From assembly GCF_042646385.1 (NCBI RefSeq), contig NZ_JBHRTO010000001.1:1116001-1180000 (forward strand): DNA of 64,000 bases. Reading direction: 5' to 3'. The stretch is from Cypionkella sinensis (GTDB lineage Bacteria > Pseudomonadota > Alphaproteobacteria > Rhodobacterales > Rhodobacteraceae). Positions 35,987 through 42,412 of this stretch are shown here, piece after piece. The translations under genes were made by a program, and so were the position numbers. The notes under the pieces are model-generated. The model was not told the origin of the DNA. It did no database searches and saw nothing but the letters and a program-made list of their open reading frames with translations. Numbering within the stretch: the first letter of the stretch is position 1; each line of letters opens with the position of its first letter.

Positions 35987-36337
35987 CTAGGCCCAGAAAA
36001 TCAAACCAGCGCCGAGGGCTAAAAACGCCAACGCCAAACCCAATGTGATCTGCGCCTGACGATTGTTGCGGCGGGCATCCTTCATCATGCCCTGGCACTT
36101 GGTCACCCACTCCTCGTGCTCAGCCGTCAGCATGCGGGCAACGTCTTTGCGAGCATCGATAAAGCCTCCACCATCGAGGTGATGAGCAAGACGGCGTGCG
36201 AGCGATGGCGAGACGTGAAGGACAATCGAACCAGCTGCCGAATGCACAGCCGCGGCAGTCCGCAACGTCCGCGCAACCTGCCCCATGTCCGGGTCAGTTC
36301 CGGTCGACAGATGCAGTCTGCCTTCATTCGACGTCAT
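35987..36337 (-). CDS. Small C-tail-anchored membrane protein
   Basis: The 116-aa protein is soluble for ~95 residues and ends in a single transmembrane segment (ITLGLALAFLALGAGLIFWA). A basic, helical region precedes it. The start overlaps the upstream stop. It may be an early superinfection-exclusion or host-takeover protein, but no homology supports that. Confidence 0.6.
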   Translation of the reverse strand: MTSNEGRLHLSTGTDPDMGQVARTLRTAAAVHSAAGSIVLHVSPSLARRLAHHLDGGGFIDARKDVARMLTAEHEEWVTKCQGMMKDARRNNRQAQITLGLALAFLALGAGLIFWA

Positions 36338-36575
36338 GACGGATCACCTGCTGCCGAATGTTAGACCAGGCGCTGTCTCGGTGACCTGCGGCTTTGCGAA
36401 TGTCCGCCACAACCTCATCAAAGGCCTTTTGCGCTTCATTGAGAAAGTTCAGTTCTGCCGTCTCTGCGCGTCTGGCAGTATCTGTCGCGCGCTTAGCCTC
36501 TGCATGAGCCTGAACGGCGCGCTCCAAGTTTGCAGCAGCCGTCACAATATCGATTTTTGCCGCGTTATCGCTCAT
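36324..36575 (-). CDS. Small coiled-coil protein
   Basis: The start at 36575 gives 83 aa (MSDNAAKID). It is nearly all helical with heptad-like spacing over residues ~10-70. It overlaps genes on both sides (ATGA arrangements). Function unknown. Confidence 0.6.
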   Translation of the reverse strand: MSDNAAKIDIVTAAANLERAVQAHAEAKRATDTARRAETAELNFLNEAQKAFDEVVADIRKAAGHRDSAWSNIRQQVIRHDVE

Positions 36576-36937
36576 GCTGCCCATCCGATCTTTGGCGCGG
36601 CGGTGATACGCGGGAGGAGGTGCGCGTCACCGCCGCTGGCCGCAGGGCGGGAGGAGGATGCCATGCGGATGCAATAAAATGCGGCGCGGGCTGGCAGGCC
36701 CGCACCAGTCTTCTGATCGCCCGAGACAGTCAGGCCGATCAGGCGCGAAACGGCTCCCCGAGCCGCCCGCTGAAACCTGCTCTCAAAAGACGCGGGCAAC
36801 CAGCCAAAGCCAGCCGCCCGCAGGTCCAACAAGGAAACGTGGGAGGCACGCTTGACGGGCCGCCCCGCCTCCCCGGTAAGGCGCCGATCAGTGGCAGGAA
36901 CGCATACTGTGCCCAGCGTAAAAATGGGGTTACGCAT
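36572..36937 (-). CDS. Hypothetical early protein
   Basis: The start at 36937 gives 121 aa, beginning MRNPIFTLGTVCVPATD. It is Arg/Ala/Ser-rich with few predicted structure elements. The overlaps at both ends with neighbours support it, but composition alone does not, and it could be misread. Confidence 0.45.
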   Translation of the reverse strand: MRNPIFTLGTVCVPATDRRLTGEAGRPVKRASHVSLLDLRAAGFGWLPASFESRFQRAARGAVSRLIGLTVSGDQKTGAGLPARAAFYCIRMASSSRPAASGGDAHLLPRITAAPKIGWAA

Positions 36938-37304
36938 CGCAGCCCCCATCCAGTTTGAATTCTTCCGGCCACCATTGCTGAGCCCGGAACACTGCCCAGC
37001 CTTCCGGGCAGGTATCACCGTTCAACCAGTTCAGCCCGGTCATATCCGTGACCTCGAACTGCCGCGCGATGGCATTGGCCGACCCGCACTTGCGCATCAC
37101 CAGGGCCGACCACCACACCTGAAAATTCGGCCGCATGGCCATCGCCGGATGCACCGACACCCGCCGATGCGCCGCCGCACCGCGGCCACGCCCGCCAACC
37201 GGAGCCAGCTGGCCGCGCCCAAATCCATTTGCCAAAGACATTTGGGGCCGAGGTGGCGCAGGTTTGGCAGACGAAAATATCAGGAAAGGGCGGCGCGATG
37301 GCAT
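36930..37304 (-). CDS. Hypothetical phage protein with HTH-like C-terminus
   Basis: The 124-aa frame starts at ATG 37304 with GGTGA upstream. The last 60 residues (LVMRKCGSANAIARQFEV, then TGLNWLNGDTCPEGW and AQQWWPEEF) resemble small Cro-like DNA-binding phage proteins. The N-terminal ~50 residues are low-complexity, so a later start at 37241 is possible. Confidence 0.6.
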   Translation of the reverse strand: MPSRRPFLIFSSAKPAPPRPQMSLANGFGRGQLAPVGGRGRGAAAHRRVSVHPAMAMRPNFQVWWSALVMRKCGSANAIARQFEVTDMTGLNWLNGDTCPEGWAVFRAQQWWPEEFKLDGGCDA

Positions 37305-37864
37305 CAGATCACCAGAACAGAAGGGACATTGTTGAGCGGCGGCAGGTTCCCTGCCCCGCCGACAGGCGCAGGTTGCAGGGCCGAGGCGGGCGGGACCTGC
37401 GGGCAGGCACCAAGTTGCAAATTATCCCGAGAGGAACGCGCGCTTGACACGACTCGAATCACCCCGCAGCTTGGCAAACCACGAACTGTCGATGGTTGCG
37501 GCAGAGGGTCGGAAGCCCCCTGCCGCGCATAGCCATCCCCAAAAAGATGGAAAGAGAGATGGCTATGAGACCGCACCCCGCTACGGGGGTTTTGTTGAAC
37601 GAAGTCGAAGTCCACCACGGCACGCTCACCGACAAGGAACTGCAAACCGCGCAACTTCTGCTGGCGGAAGGTCACCCGCGCTGGTTGGTCGGAGCCATGC
37701 TCGGCTGTCACCCACTGGCGTTCAACGGCACCGGCAGACGCCCCGCTGACAGCCGCCGTCGCTTGGGGGGGCATTTGACCACACGGGATGCACGCAGAGA
37801 CGTGCGCCAGATCGGATTGGATGACTGGGAGCCGCCTATCGAAGAATGACGCTTGCATACTCAT
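37304..37864 (-). CDS. Possible early gene (competes with an opposite-strand frame)
   Basis: The 186-aa frame starts at ATG 37864, overlapping the Cro-like stop as ATGA, and ends in a TGATG overlap with the next gene, as expected in this operon. Its composition (Ser, Pro, Gln, few charged helices) looks unlike a folded protein and more like antisense. See the opposite frame 37559-37849. I rate it below even odds. Confidence 0.35.
   Translation of the reverse strand: MSMQASFFDRRLPVIQSDLAHVSACIPCGQMPPQATAAVSGASAGAVERQWVTAEHGSDQPARVTFRQQKLRGLQFLVGERAVVDFDFVQQNPRSGVRSHSHLSFHLFGDGYARQGASDPLPQPSTVRGLPSCGVIRVVSSARSSRDNLQLGACPQVPPASALQPAPVGGAGNLPPLNNVPSVLVI
37559..37849 (+). CDS. Possible small HTH-like protein on the opposite strand
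   Basis: The 96-aa frame (MAMRPHPATGVLL) has a protein-like composition, with GTLTDKELQTAQLLLAEG and a following HTH-like HPRWLVGAMLGCHPLAF. It would be transcribed against the leftward early operon. Ribosome site is weak (GGAAAGAGAG). Only one of this and the minus-strand frame is likely real. Confidence 0.42.
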   Translation: MAMRPHPATGVLLNEVEVHHGTLTDKELQTAQLLLAEGHPRWLVGAMLGCHPLAFNGTGRRPADSRRRLGGHLTTRDARRDVRQIGLDDWEPPIEE

Positions 37865-38085
37865 GCTGCGTCCTCTGCAGGGGGCGAACTTGGCTCAGCG
37901 GATGACCATGAGCTTACTGGGACTGCATCATTTGACAGTCGAGCAATTCTAACCGCGACCTCGCGGCCAGGTTTCGCCTTCCCCGACAGGAAGCGAGACA
38001 TCACGCTCTTATCAACACCAACTTCTTCGGCGAAGTGCCGTTGGGTTTTGCCGCTGGAGCTAAGATATTGGGAAAGTTTTTCCAT
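37861..38085 (-). CDS. Cro-like HTH regulator
   Basis: The 74-aa protein has an HTH at residues ~14-36 (TQRHFAEEVGVDKSVMSRFLSG), as in Cro/CI proteins. It is the first gene of the leftward operon, and its ATG lies only 8 bp from the first palindromic operator. No Shine-Dalgarno site is visible, so the mRNA may be leaderless. It is divergent from the 103-aa repressor gene. The pair probably forms the lysis/lysogeny switch. Confidence 0.8.
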   Translation of the reverse strand: MEKLSQYLSSSGKTQRHFAEEVGVDKSVMSRFLSGKAKPGREVAVRIARLSNDAVPVSSWSSAEPSSPPAEDAA

Positions 38086-38093
38086 AGCCCAGT

Positions 38094-38114
38094 CTGTTGC
38101 ACGTCATGCAACAG
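38094..38114. promoter_or_regulatory. Operator O1, GTTGCA-N5-TGCAAC palindrome
   Basis: The arms CTGTTGCA and TGCAACAG form a perfect 8-bp dyad around CGTCA. It lies 8 bp upstream of the Cro-like ATG, in the intergenic space with the repressor gene, so it should control the leftward promoter. Confidence 0.75.
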
Positions 38115-38129
38115 ACATCAAGATGTTTT

Positions 38130-38146
38130 GTTGCACACCATGCACT
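38130..38146. promoter_or_regulatory. Operator O2, degenerate copy
   Basis: GTTGCA-CACCA-TGCACT matches the O1 core with one half-site imperfect. It lies 15 bp from O1 in the same divergent region. Confidence 0.6.
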
Positions 38147-38180
38147 TTTCACTTTTGACCCAATCGTGGATCATGCAGAC

Positions 38181-38492
38181 ATGAATTTGGCGCGCATCAG
38201 AAACCTTCGAGGCTTGTCCCAGCAGGCCCTTGCCGACATGATCGGCAAGGACAAGGCAACCATCAGTCGAGCAGAGAAGCTATTCGGCGGCACCACGATC
38301 AAGATTTACATGCTTTGTGCGGAAGCCCTCGGAGTGACGATTTATGACCTGTTCTCTGAAGAGCGCGAGGAAGCTGAGCGGGAAATAGTCACCGCCTATC
38401 GCAATGCACGCCCTGAGGTTCGGGAGCTCTTGGTTCGGATGGTAAAGCAGGCAGAAATCCAGCCAGCCTCATTTCCTCAATCAGACGGTTGA
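38181..38492 (+). CDS. Short CI-like repressor (HTH_XRE), no peptidase domain
   Basis: The 103-aa protein starts MNLARIRNLRGLSQQALADMIG, with an HTH near residues 12-36 (QALADMIGKDKATISRAEK), and ends with a helical region including RPEVRELLVRMVKQAE. It is only about half as long as a lambda-type repressor and lacks the LexA/S24 self-cleavage domain. It is transcribed divergently from the Cro-like gene across O1/O2. It is the likeliest lysogeny repressor, but the binding site is not proven. Confidence 0.72.
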   Translation: MNLARIRNLRGLSQQALADMIGKDKATISRAEKLFGGTTIKIYMLCAEALGVTIYDLFSEEREEAEREIVTAYRNARPEVRELLVRMVKQAEIQPASFPQSDG

Positions 38493-38544
38493 TCTGCTCA
38501 CCTGTTAGCCTGGAAACACTTTCAGCGAACTCTTCCTCAGTCAT
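38389..38544 (-). CDS. Possible small protein overlapping repressor 3' end
   Basis: The 51-aa frame starts at ATG 38544 with GGGGA about 9 nt upstream and reads MTEEEFAESVSRLTGEQINRL. Its N-terminal helix looks genuine, while its last ~20 residues are antisense to the repressor gene. It would be a leftward gene facing the rightward repressor. Weak support. Confidence 0.3.
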   Translation of the reverse strand: MTEEEFAESVSRLTGEQINRLIEEMRLAGFLPALPSEPRAPEPQGVHCDRR

Positions 38545-38651
38545 GTTACATTTCCCCAAGAATGCACTCAAACTATGGTGAACAAGCCGTGAACACGCAA
38601 GCCGCTAGGCCTGCGCAAAAAAATGGCGATGACTAGGAAAGGAACTACATC

Positions 38652-39014
38652 TTGATTTTGCGTGATTCGAAATCGACATTTTGCGTTCTTTTGGCCCTGA
38701 TGGCAGCCGATGCGCGTGCGGAGGAACTGGTAGTTGGCGGTACAGACTTTTCCGCTATGGGCGAACTAGCTGAAGAGACACGTCTTTTGAGTTGCAAAAA
38801 CGAAGGTGCGGCCGCCGCCAATGTGATGCTCGCCCGTCAGATGGGCCAGTCTCCAAAGCAAGTCAAAAAAGCTACGATGGCGACTGGTGAGCTGGACATC
38901 GACCTTGCTATTAAAGCAGCCTTTGAAACGCCAAGAAAAGCTACCCAAGCCGCTCAAACTCGGGAAAGTGATCGGTTTAGAACTCGGTACACGGTGGCTT
39001 GCTTAAACCGCTGA
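38652..39014 (+). CDS. Secreted hypothetical protein
   Basis: The 120-aa frame starts at a TTG with AAGGA about 9 nt upstream. An N-terminal signal peptide ending ADARA (about residues 1-23) precedes a periplasmic domain with KKATMATGELDIDLAIKAA. It lies between the repressor and the second operator pair, where phages often keep lysogenic conversion genes. A host-interaction role is a guess. Confidence 0.6.
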   Translation: MILRDSKSTFCVLLALMAADARAEELVVGGTDFSAMGELAEETRLLSCKNEGAAAANVMLARQMGQSPKQVKKATMATGELDIDLAIKAAFETPRKATQAAQTRESDRFRTRYTVACLNR

Positions 39015-39104
39015 AACGATCGCATCTCCGCCCAAAGCAATCACAATAACTTTCCCTAAAGCGCAAAGTGATTCTGCGCCCTCGAAAAGCTTCGTGAAGC
39101 TGTT

Positions 39105-39121
39105 GTTGCATGATGTGCAAC
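39105..39121. promoter_or_regulatory. Operator O3, GTTGCA-N5-TGCAAC palindrome
   Basis: A perfect 6-bp dyad around TGATG, matching O1. Lies upstream of the rightward accessory operon. Confidence 0.72.
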
Positions 39122-39137
39122 TTTTCATTTGCGTATA

Positions 39138-39154
39138 GTTGCACATCGTGCAAC
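39138..39154. promoter_or_regulatory. Operator O4, GTTGCA-N5-TGCAAC palindrome
   Basis: The arms GTTGCA and TGCAAC flank CATCG; pairing extends to 7 bp. A -10-like TATAGT at 39134-39139 lies between O3 and O4 and overlaps O4, so repressor binding would block RNA polymerase. Confidence 0.72.
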
Positions 39155-39169
39155 ACATACTCCATCGAC

Positions 39170-39198
39170 CAACCCGATGGAGGCCCTTTTGTCCGCGA
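39170..39198 (+). repeat. 29-bp direct repeat, first copy (5' copy of a gene start)
   Basis: Identical to 40139-40167, including ATG and the codons for MEALLSA. In this first copy the frame runs into antisense-like sequence, so no gene follows from it. Confidence 0.85.
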
Positions 39199-39276
39199 TC
39201 GCCACAACACGGATGCGCTTTGCGGAAAGCCACGTTAGGCTTGCGAAGCCGCCATCCCTTGCCCGGAGCAACGCAG

Positions 39277-39867
39277 ATGAACTGGACCACCCTTCCCTTT
39301 ACAGTTCAACTTGGCCTCGGCGTCGGGTTCTTGGCCTACGTCACCGCATATGCAGGCCGCAGGCGCGGCCACAGCATCAGCGAAATCACTTTTCTGACTA
39401 TGGCCTTTGGGCTTCCCGCCCTGCTGCCTCTGATAAACGGAACGGGGCCGGTTGCTGCAAACGCGATCATTGGCGTGATGATGGCCTTTGGGGTAGCGCT
39501 GATCTGGCGGGGCTGGGCGCTGGAAGCATGGCAGTGGGCTGCGAAGTCCATCGGCCTGCACGCCGAGGACGGATTATCCTTTGGATGGGACAAAATCGTC
39601 AGCTACCCGAACTTGGCAACCAACCAGATCTCGGTTCATACGGCAGACGGTCGCATTCTATACCTGAACGACCGCACCAGATTTGCCAATGCTCCCTTCA
39701 ATGGTCTGTATCTGGCCTCGGATGGGTCAATCATCATGGTGGTGGAGGAAGAACGCATGCCGGATGGCTCCGAGCAGGTGCGGCAAAACATCAACCACGA
39801 CACATGGGGCGCACGCATGACGTACATCCCGTCCGATCAGGTCAAGCGGGTCAACATCCGCTTCTAG
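39277..39867 (+). CDS. Membrane protein in inserted cassette
   Basis: The start at 39277 (196 aa, MNWTTLPFTVQL) follows CGGAG by about 9 nt. Two to three transmembrane segments (about residues 6-26, 38-56 and 60-80) are followed by a soluble beta-rich domain (SVHTADGRILYLNDRTRF). It resembles no family I know. It lies between the two copies of the 29-bp repeat and faces the 53-aa gene that follows. Confidence 0.7.
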   Translation: MNWTTLPFTVQLGLGVGFLAYVTAYAGRRRGHSISEITFLTMAFGLPALLPLINGTGPVAANAIIGVMMAFGVALIWRGWALEAWQWAAKSIGLHAEDGLSFGWDKIVSYPNLATNQISVHTADGRILYLNDRTRFANAPFNGLYLASDGSIIMVVEEERMPDGSEQVRQNINHDTWGARMTYIPSDQVKRVNIRF

Positions 39868-39877
39868 CCGAACATAA

Positions 39878-40039
39878 CTATTCTTTGCTGGGCGGCTTTG
39901 GGTCTGCCGGCTTAAACGCGGGCTCTGCTCCGTTCCAAACCCGCCGAGGTGGGTCAGCGATTATTGCTGGCGTAACTCCACGCTGTTCGCTTCCCGCGAT
40001 CGGCGCAGGCTTGGTTTCCCAAATCTTCTTTTCAGTCAT
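39878..40039 (-). CDS. Small hypothetical protein in inserted cassette
   Basis: A 53-aa frame starting MTEKKIWETKPAPIAG with a strong AAAGGAGG 7 nt upstream of ATG 40039. It is proline-rich with no fold visible. It runs against the operon and ends 10 bp from the stop of the membrane protein gene. The ribosome site is the main support. Confidence 0.55.
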   Translation of the reverse strand: MTEKKIWETKPAPIAGSEQRGVTPAIIADPPRRVWNGAEPAFKPADPKPPSKE

Positions 40040-40138
40040 GAACATGCCTCCTTTGGCTTTGAAATCAAGGGGGTATGGCGGGTCGCTCTGTGGCGCAGGG
40101 CGGCTCGCACCGAATCTACTTCTTTCCACCACTTACAG

Positions 40139-40167
40139 CAACCCGATGGAGGCCCTTTTGTCCGCGA
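40139..40167 (+). repeat. 29-bp direct repeat, second copy
   Basis: Identical to 39170-39198 and spans the start codon (40146) of the gene that follows. The 940 bp between the copies holds the membrane protein gene and the small reverse gene. Confidence 0.85.
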
Positions 40168-40394
40168 ATATCCCTACTGCCCCGCCGCCCGCTGCGCAGC
40201 CACGCCTTGTGACCGATGCGCTCTATGTCGTCCGCACGCCCGAGCGATTTCATAACCAGGACGCCCTGCGCGCGAATGCCTGGGCAACGCTGAAAGGCCT
40301 GCGCGGCCAGACGATTGACCAGCTGCGCATCTGCCGCATGCAACGCGCCATGCGCGCCGCCTCTGCCGTGCAACCGATGATCGGCGGTGCGTGA
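40146..40394 (+). CDS. Small early protein
   Basis: An 82-aa protein starting MEALLSANIPTAPPP, with an amphipathic C-terminal part (NAWATLKGLRGQTIDQLR and MQRAMRAASA). A GGAGG-like site is inside the coding start, and no strong site lies before it. Function unknown; it opens the contiguous rightward operon. Confidence 0.62.
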   Translation: MEALLSANIPTAPPPAAQPRLVTDALYVVRTPERFHNQDALRANAWATLKGLRGQTIDQLRICRMQRAMRAASAVQPMIGGA

Positions 40395-40591
40395 TGGTCG
40401 GCTTTCCGCTGCAACTGCCCATCGACGGCACCATAGCGAGGCGTATCGTGGTAGATCCATGTTCAGATCGCGGTATTTTTCCCGATGGCACGCCGATGGG
40501 CAAAATCATCATCATCGAGCTGCTGACCGATGAAGAAGCCATTGCCTGCGTATTGCACGCGCGCCCTGCCCAGATCGGCGATGACGCATGA
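40394..40591 (+). CDS. Small hypothetical protein
   Basis: The 65-aa frame starts at an ATG overlapping the previous stop (TGATG) and ends in an ATGA overlap with the next gene. It is mostly beta with DPCSDRGIFPDGTPMG. No family recognised. Confidence 0.6.
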   Translation: MVGFPLQLPIDGTIARRIVVDPCSDRGIFPDGTPMGKIIIIELLTDEEAIACVLHARPAQIGDDA

Positions 40592-40791
40592 TTGACCTCA
40601 CCGCTCCACAAGCCCTGATCAACCGCGCCGCGCGCCGCGCCGAACTGCGCGCCCGTGCCCGGATCGCCAGCAACATCACCGCCGCCGCCATCCTCGTGGG
40701 CCTCGCCATCGGCGGCTATGGCATGCTGCTGCAGGTCACTGCCGCCCTGCCAGCCTTGCTGGCCGAAGCCGCCGCCAGGAGTGCCGGGTGA
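40588..40791 (+). CDS. Small single-span membrane protein
   Basis: A 67-aa protein: a basic N-terminal helix (NRAARRAELRARARI), then one membrane span (ITAAAILVGLAIGGYGMLLQV). Coupled to both neighbours. Function unknown. Confidence 0.6.
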   Translation: MIDLTAPQALINRAARRAELRARARIASNITAAAILVGLAIGGYGMLLQVTAALPALLAEAAARSAG

Positions 40792-41093
40792 TGGTGGACA
40801 TCCTCCGAGAGGCAGACACAGAACAGCGTGACCCGAACTTTGCAGCTTTGGTCAACGCAATCAGCGAACTGATCAATACCAAGCTCGATGAACACGAGAC
40901 GGCACACGGCACACGACTGCAATATCTGCTGATTTGCCTTGATGGCGACATGGCAGAAATGGCCGGCGAGATCAGTGATTATGATCTCGTTTTTGATGCG
41001 ATGTCCGAGCTTGGCGCCGATTGGGTCGAGGCAGGATTGATCGACGACGACGATTATGACTCCGGCACGTCACCCGTTCCAAAAGTGAACTGA
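40791..41093 (+). CDS. Acidic hypothetical protein
   Basis: A 100-aa protein that is strongly acidic (a run of IDDDDYD near the end) and mostly helical. Such acidic small phage proteins sometimes mimic DNA or bind host enzymes; nothing specific supports that here. Confidence 0.58.
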   Translation: MVDILREADTEQRDPNFAALVNAISELINTKLDEHETAHGTRLQYLLICLDGDMAEMAGEISDYDLVFDAMSELGADWVEAGLIDDDDYDSGTSPVPKVN

Positions 41094-41103
41094 TGGGCAG
41101 CCG

Positions 41104-41391
41104 ATGGTCAACCACAACCTGCGCGGCAATTGCGAACCCTGTGATGCCTGCGCCCTGCGCCGCGAGGCGCTTGAACCCCGCGCCAACGACTTTGGGCCGA
41201 TCACTGACCATCGCCACATCTACGTCGAATGCAATGAATGCGGTGGCCACGGCCTGAAACCGATCCTGCCCGCCGAAATCATCCGCCGCACCTGCGAAGA
41301 AGCCCGCCGCCTCCACTGGCCCGCATTTGATCGCAGAATTGAGGCTCAAGCCATCCGCGCCGGGCGGCACCCGGCAATACATGGAGACTGA
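41104..41391 (+). CDS. Putative zinc-binding small protein
   Basis: The 95-aa protein has Cys at 10, 13, 16 and then 43 and 46 (CEPCDAC and CNECGG), consistent with one or two metal sites. It lies in the rightward operon just before the TerB-like gene. Possibly nucleic-acid binding. Confidence 0.6.
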   Translation: MVNHNLRGNCEPCDACALRREALEPRANDFGPITDHRHIYVECNECGGHGLKPILPAEIIRRTCEEARRLHWPAFDRRIEAQAIRAGRHPAIHGD

Positions 41392-41392
41392 A

Positions 41393-41827
41393 ATGTTTGG
41401 ATTTTTGAAAGGCAAAGCTGCCGAGGCGACGCAGAAGTTTTCCGGGCGTACCGATTTTCTGGAAGCGGTTTGCGCCGCAGCTGCACTGGTGGCCGCCGCA
41501 GATGGCGAAATCGAGGATGGCGAGATCAAGGCCACGATCAAGGCGGTTGCGGCGAACAAGGCGCTGTCGGCAGGCTTCGATCAGAAAATGATCGAGCAGA
41601 CCATGGAAAAGATGCTGTCCCGTGCTGGCGGTGGCCGTGTCGGTCGCGCTGGCCTCTGGGATGAAGTCGGCGAAGTGCTGAAGAACCCCGACATGGCCGA
41701 AGCCGTGGTGCTGACAGCGCTGGACGTGGCCGAAGGCGATGGCGAAGTCGAGCCGCAGGAAAAGATCGTTCTGGATCGCTTGGCAAAGCTGGCCAACGTC
41801 GATCTGAACCGGCTGATGGCGGCCTAA
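41393..41827 (+). CDS. TerB-like protein
   Basis: The start at 41393 (144 aa) has GGAG 7 nt upstream. It has the TerB alpha-helical layout: AAALVAAADGEIEDGEI near residue 35 and DVAEGDGEVEPQEKI near 115, acidic pairs typical of TerB metal-binding helices. TerB-type proteins are linked with tellurite resistance and phage defence or stress. Here it is alone, without other ter genes. Confidence 0.75.
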   Translation: MFGFLKGKAAEATQKFSGRTDFLEAVCAAAALVAAADGEIEDGEIKATIKAVAANKALSAGFDQKMIEQTMEKMLSRAGGGRVGRAGLWDEVGEVLKNPDMAEAVVLTALDVAEGDGEVEPQEKIVLDRLAKLANVDLNRLMAA

Positions 41828-41828
41828 A

Positions 41829-41981
41829 ATGGGCGCACTCAGCATTTGGGCGGCGGGCTTGGCCATCACTTTCGGCGTGATCATCGCGCAGATGGTGATG
41901 CCCTTCGCCTTCGATTTCATCAGCACCCTTGGCGTCTTTGGGGCTGGCGTTTTCGTGGGCAGCAAGTCCGCCAAGCCCTGA
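41829..41981 (+). CDS. Tiny membrane protein
   Basis: A 50-aa frame (MGALSIWAAGLAITFGVIIA) begins one base after the TerB stop and has one or two hydrophobic spans, ending FVGSKSAKP. Too short for a family call; the tight spacing supports it. Confidence 0.5.
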   Translation: MGALSIWAAGLAITFGVIIAQMVMPFAFDFISTLGVFGAGVFVGSKSAKP

Positions 41982-42039
41982 TCACCCGCGCGCGGTCGGG
42001 CACCACCGCGCACTCACATGCAACGATAAGAGAACCAAG

Positions 42040-42354
42040 ATGCCAAATGATGAAGCAGCGATTGAAAACGAAATCCAGTCGAAAGGCCTGACAGCTCCGC
42101 GCATTACGCCCGCAGACATTGATGCAACGATCTCTGGCGAAGACTACCACCGCTTTCCCGGCACCACTTTAACGATCTGCTGCCTCACGTTGCAGAACGG
42201 CTTTACCGTGACCGGCGAAAGTGCTGCGGCCAGCCCTGAGAACTATGACGAGGCAATCGGTCGGCGGATCGCGCGCGAGAATGCTCGCCAAAAGATCTGG
42301 GCACTCGAAGGCTATCTTCTGCGGAATCGTCTGCATCGCACCGCAATCTCCTGA
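42040..42354 (+). CDS. Gp49/Gp66 family phage protein (N4 gp49 / Sf6 gp66)
   Basis: The 104-aa protein matches this family along its length: IENEIQSKGLTAPRITPADI, then FPGTTLTICCLTLQNGFTVTGES and a helical end with IWALEGYLLRNRL. The family is widespread in phages but its role is not known. GAACCAAG precedes the ATG weakly. Confidence 0.85.
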   Translation: MPNDEAAIENEIQSKGLTAPRITPADIDATISGEDYHRFPGTTLTICCLTLQNGFTVTGESAAASPENYDEAIGRRIARENARQKIWALEGYLLRNRLHRTAIS

Positions 42355-42412
42355 CCATTTTCCGCCAGCCCATGTTCGGGCTGGCGTCCCAATGGCCAGA
42401 GGAGTCCTGCCA

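Noticed and set aside
39129..40394. 421-codon plus-strand frame spanning both 29-bp repeats
   Set aside because: Its middle is antisense-like and out of frame with the clear membrane protein gene at 39277-39867. Only the last 82 codons are a likely gene.
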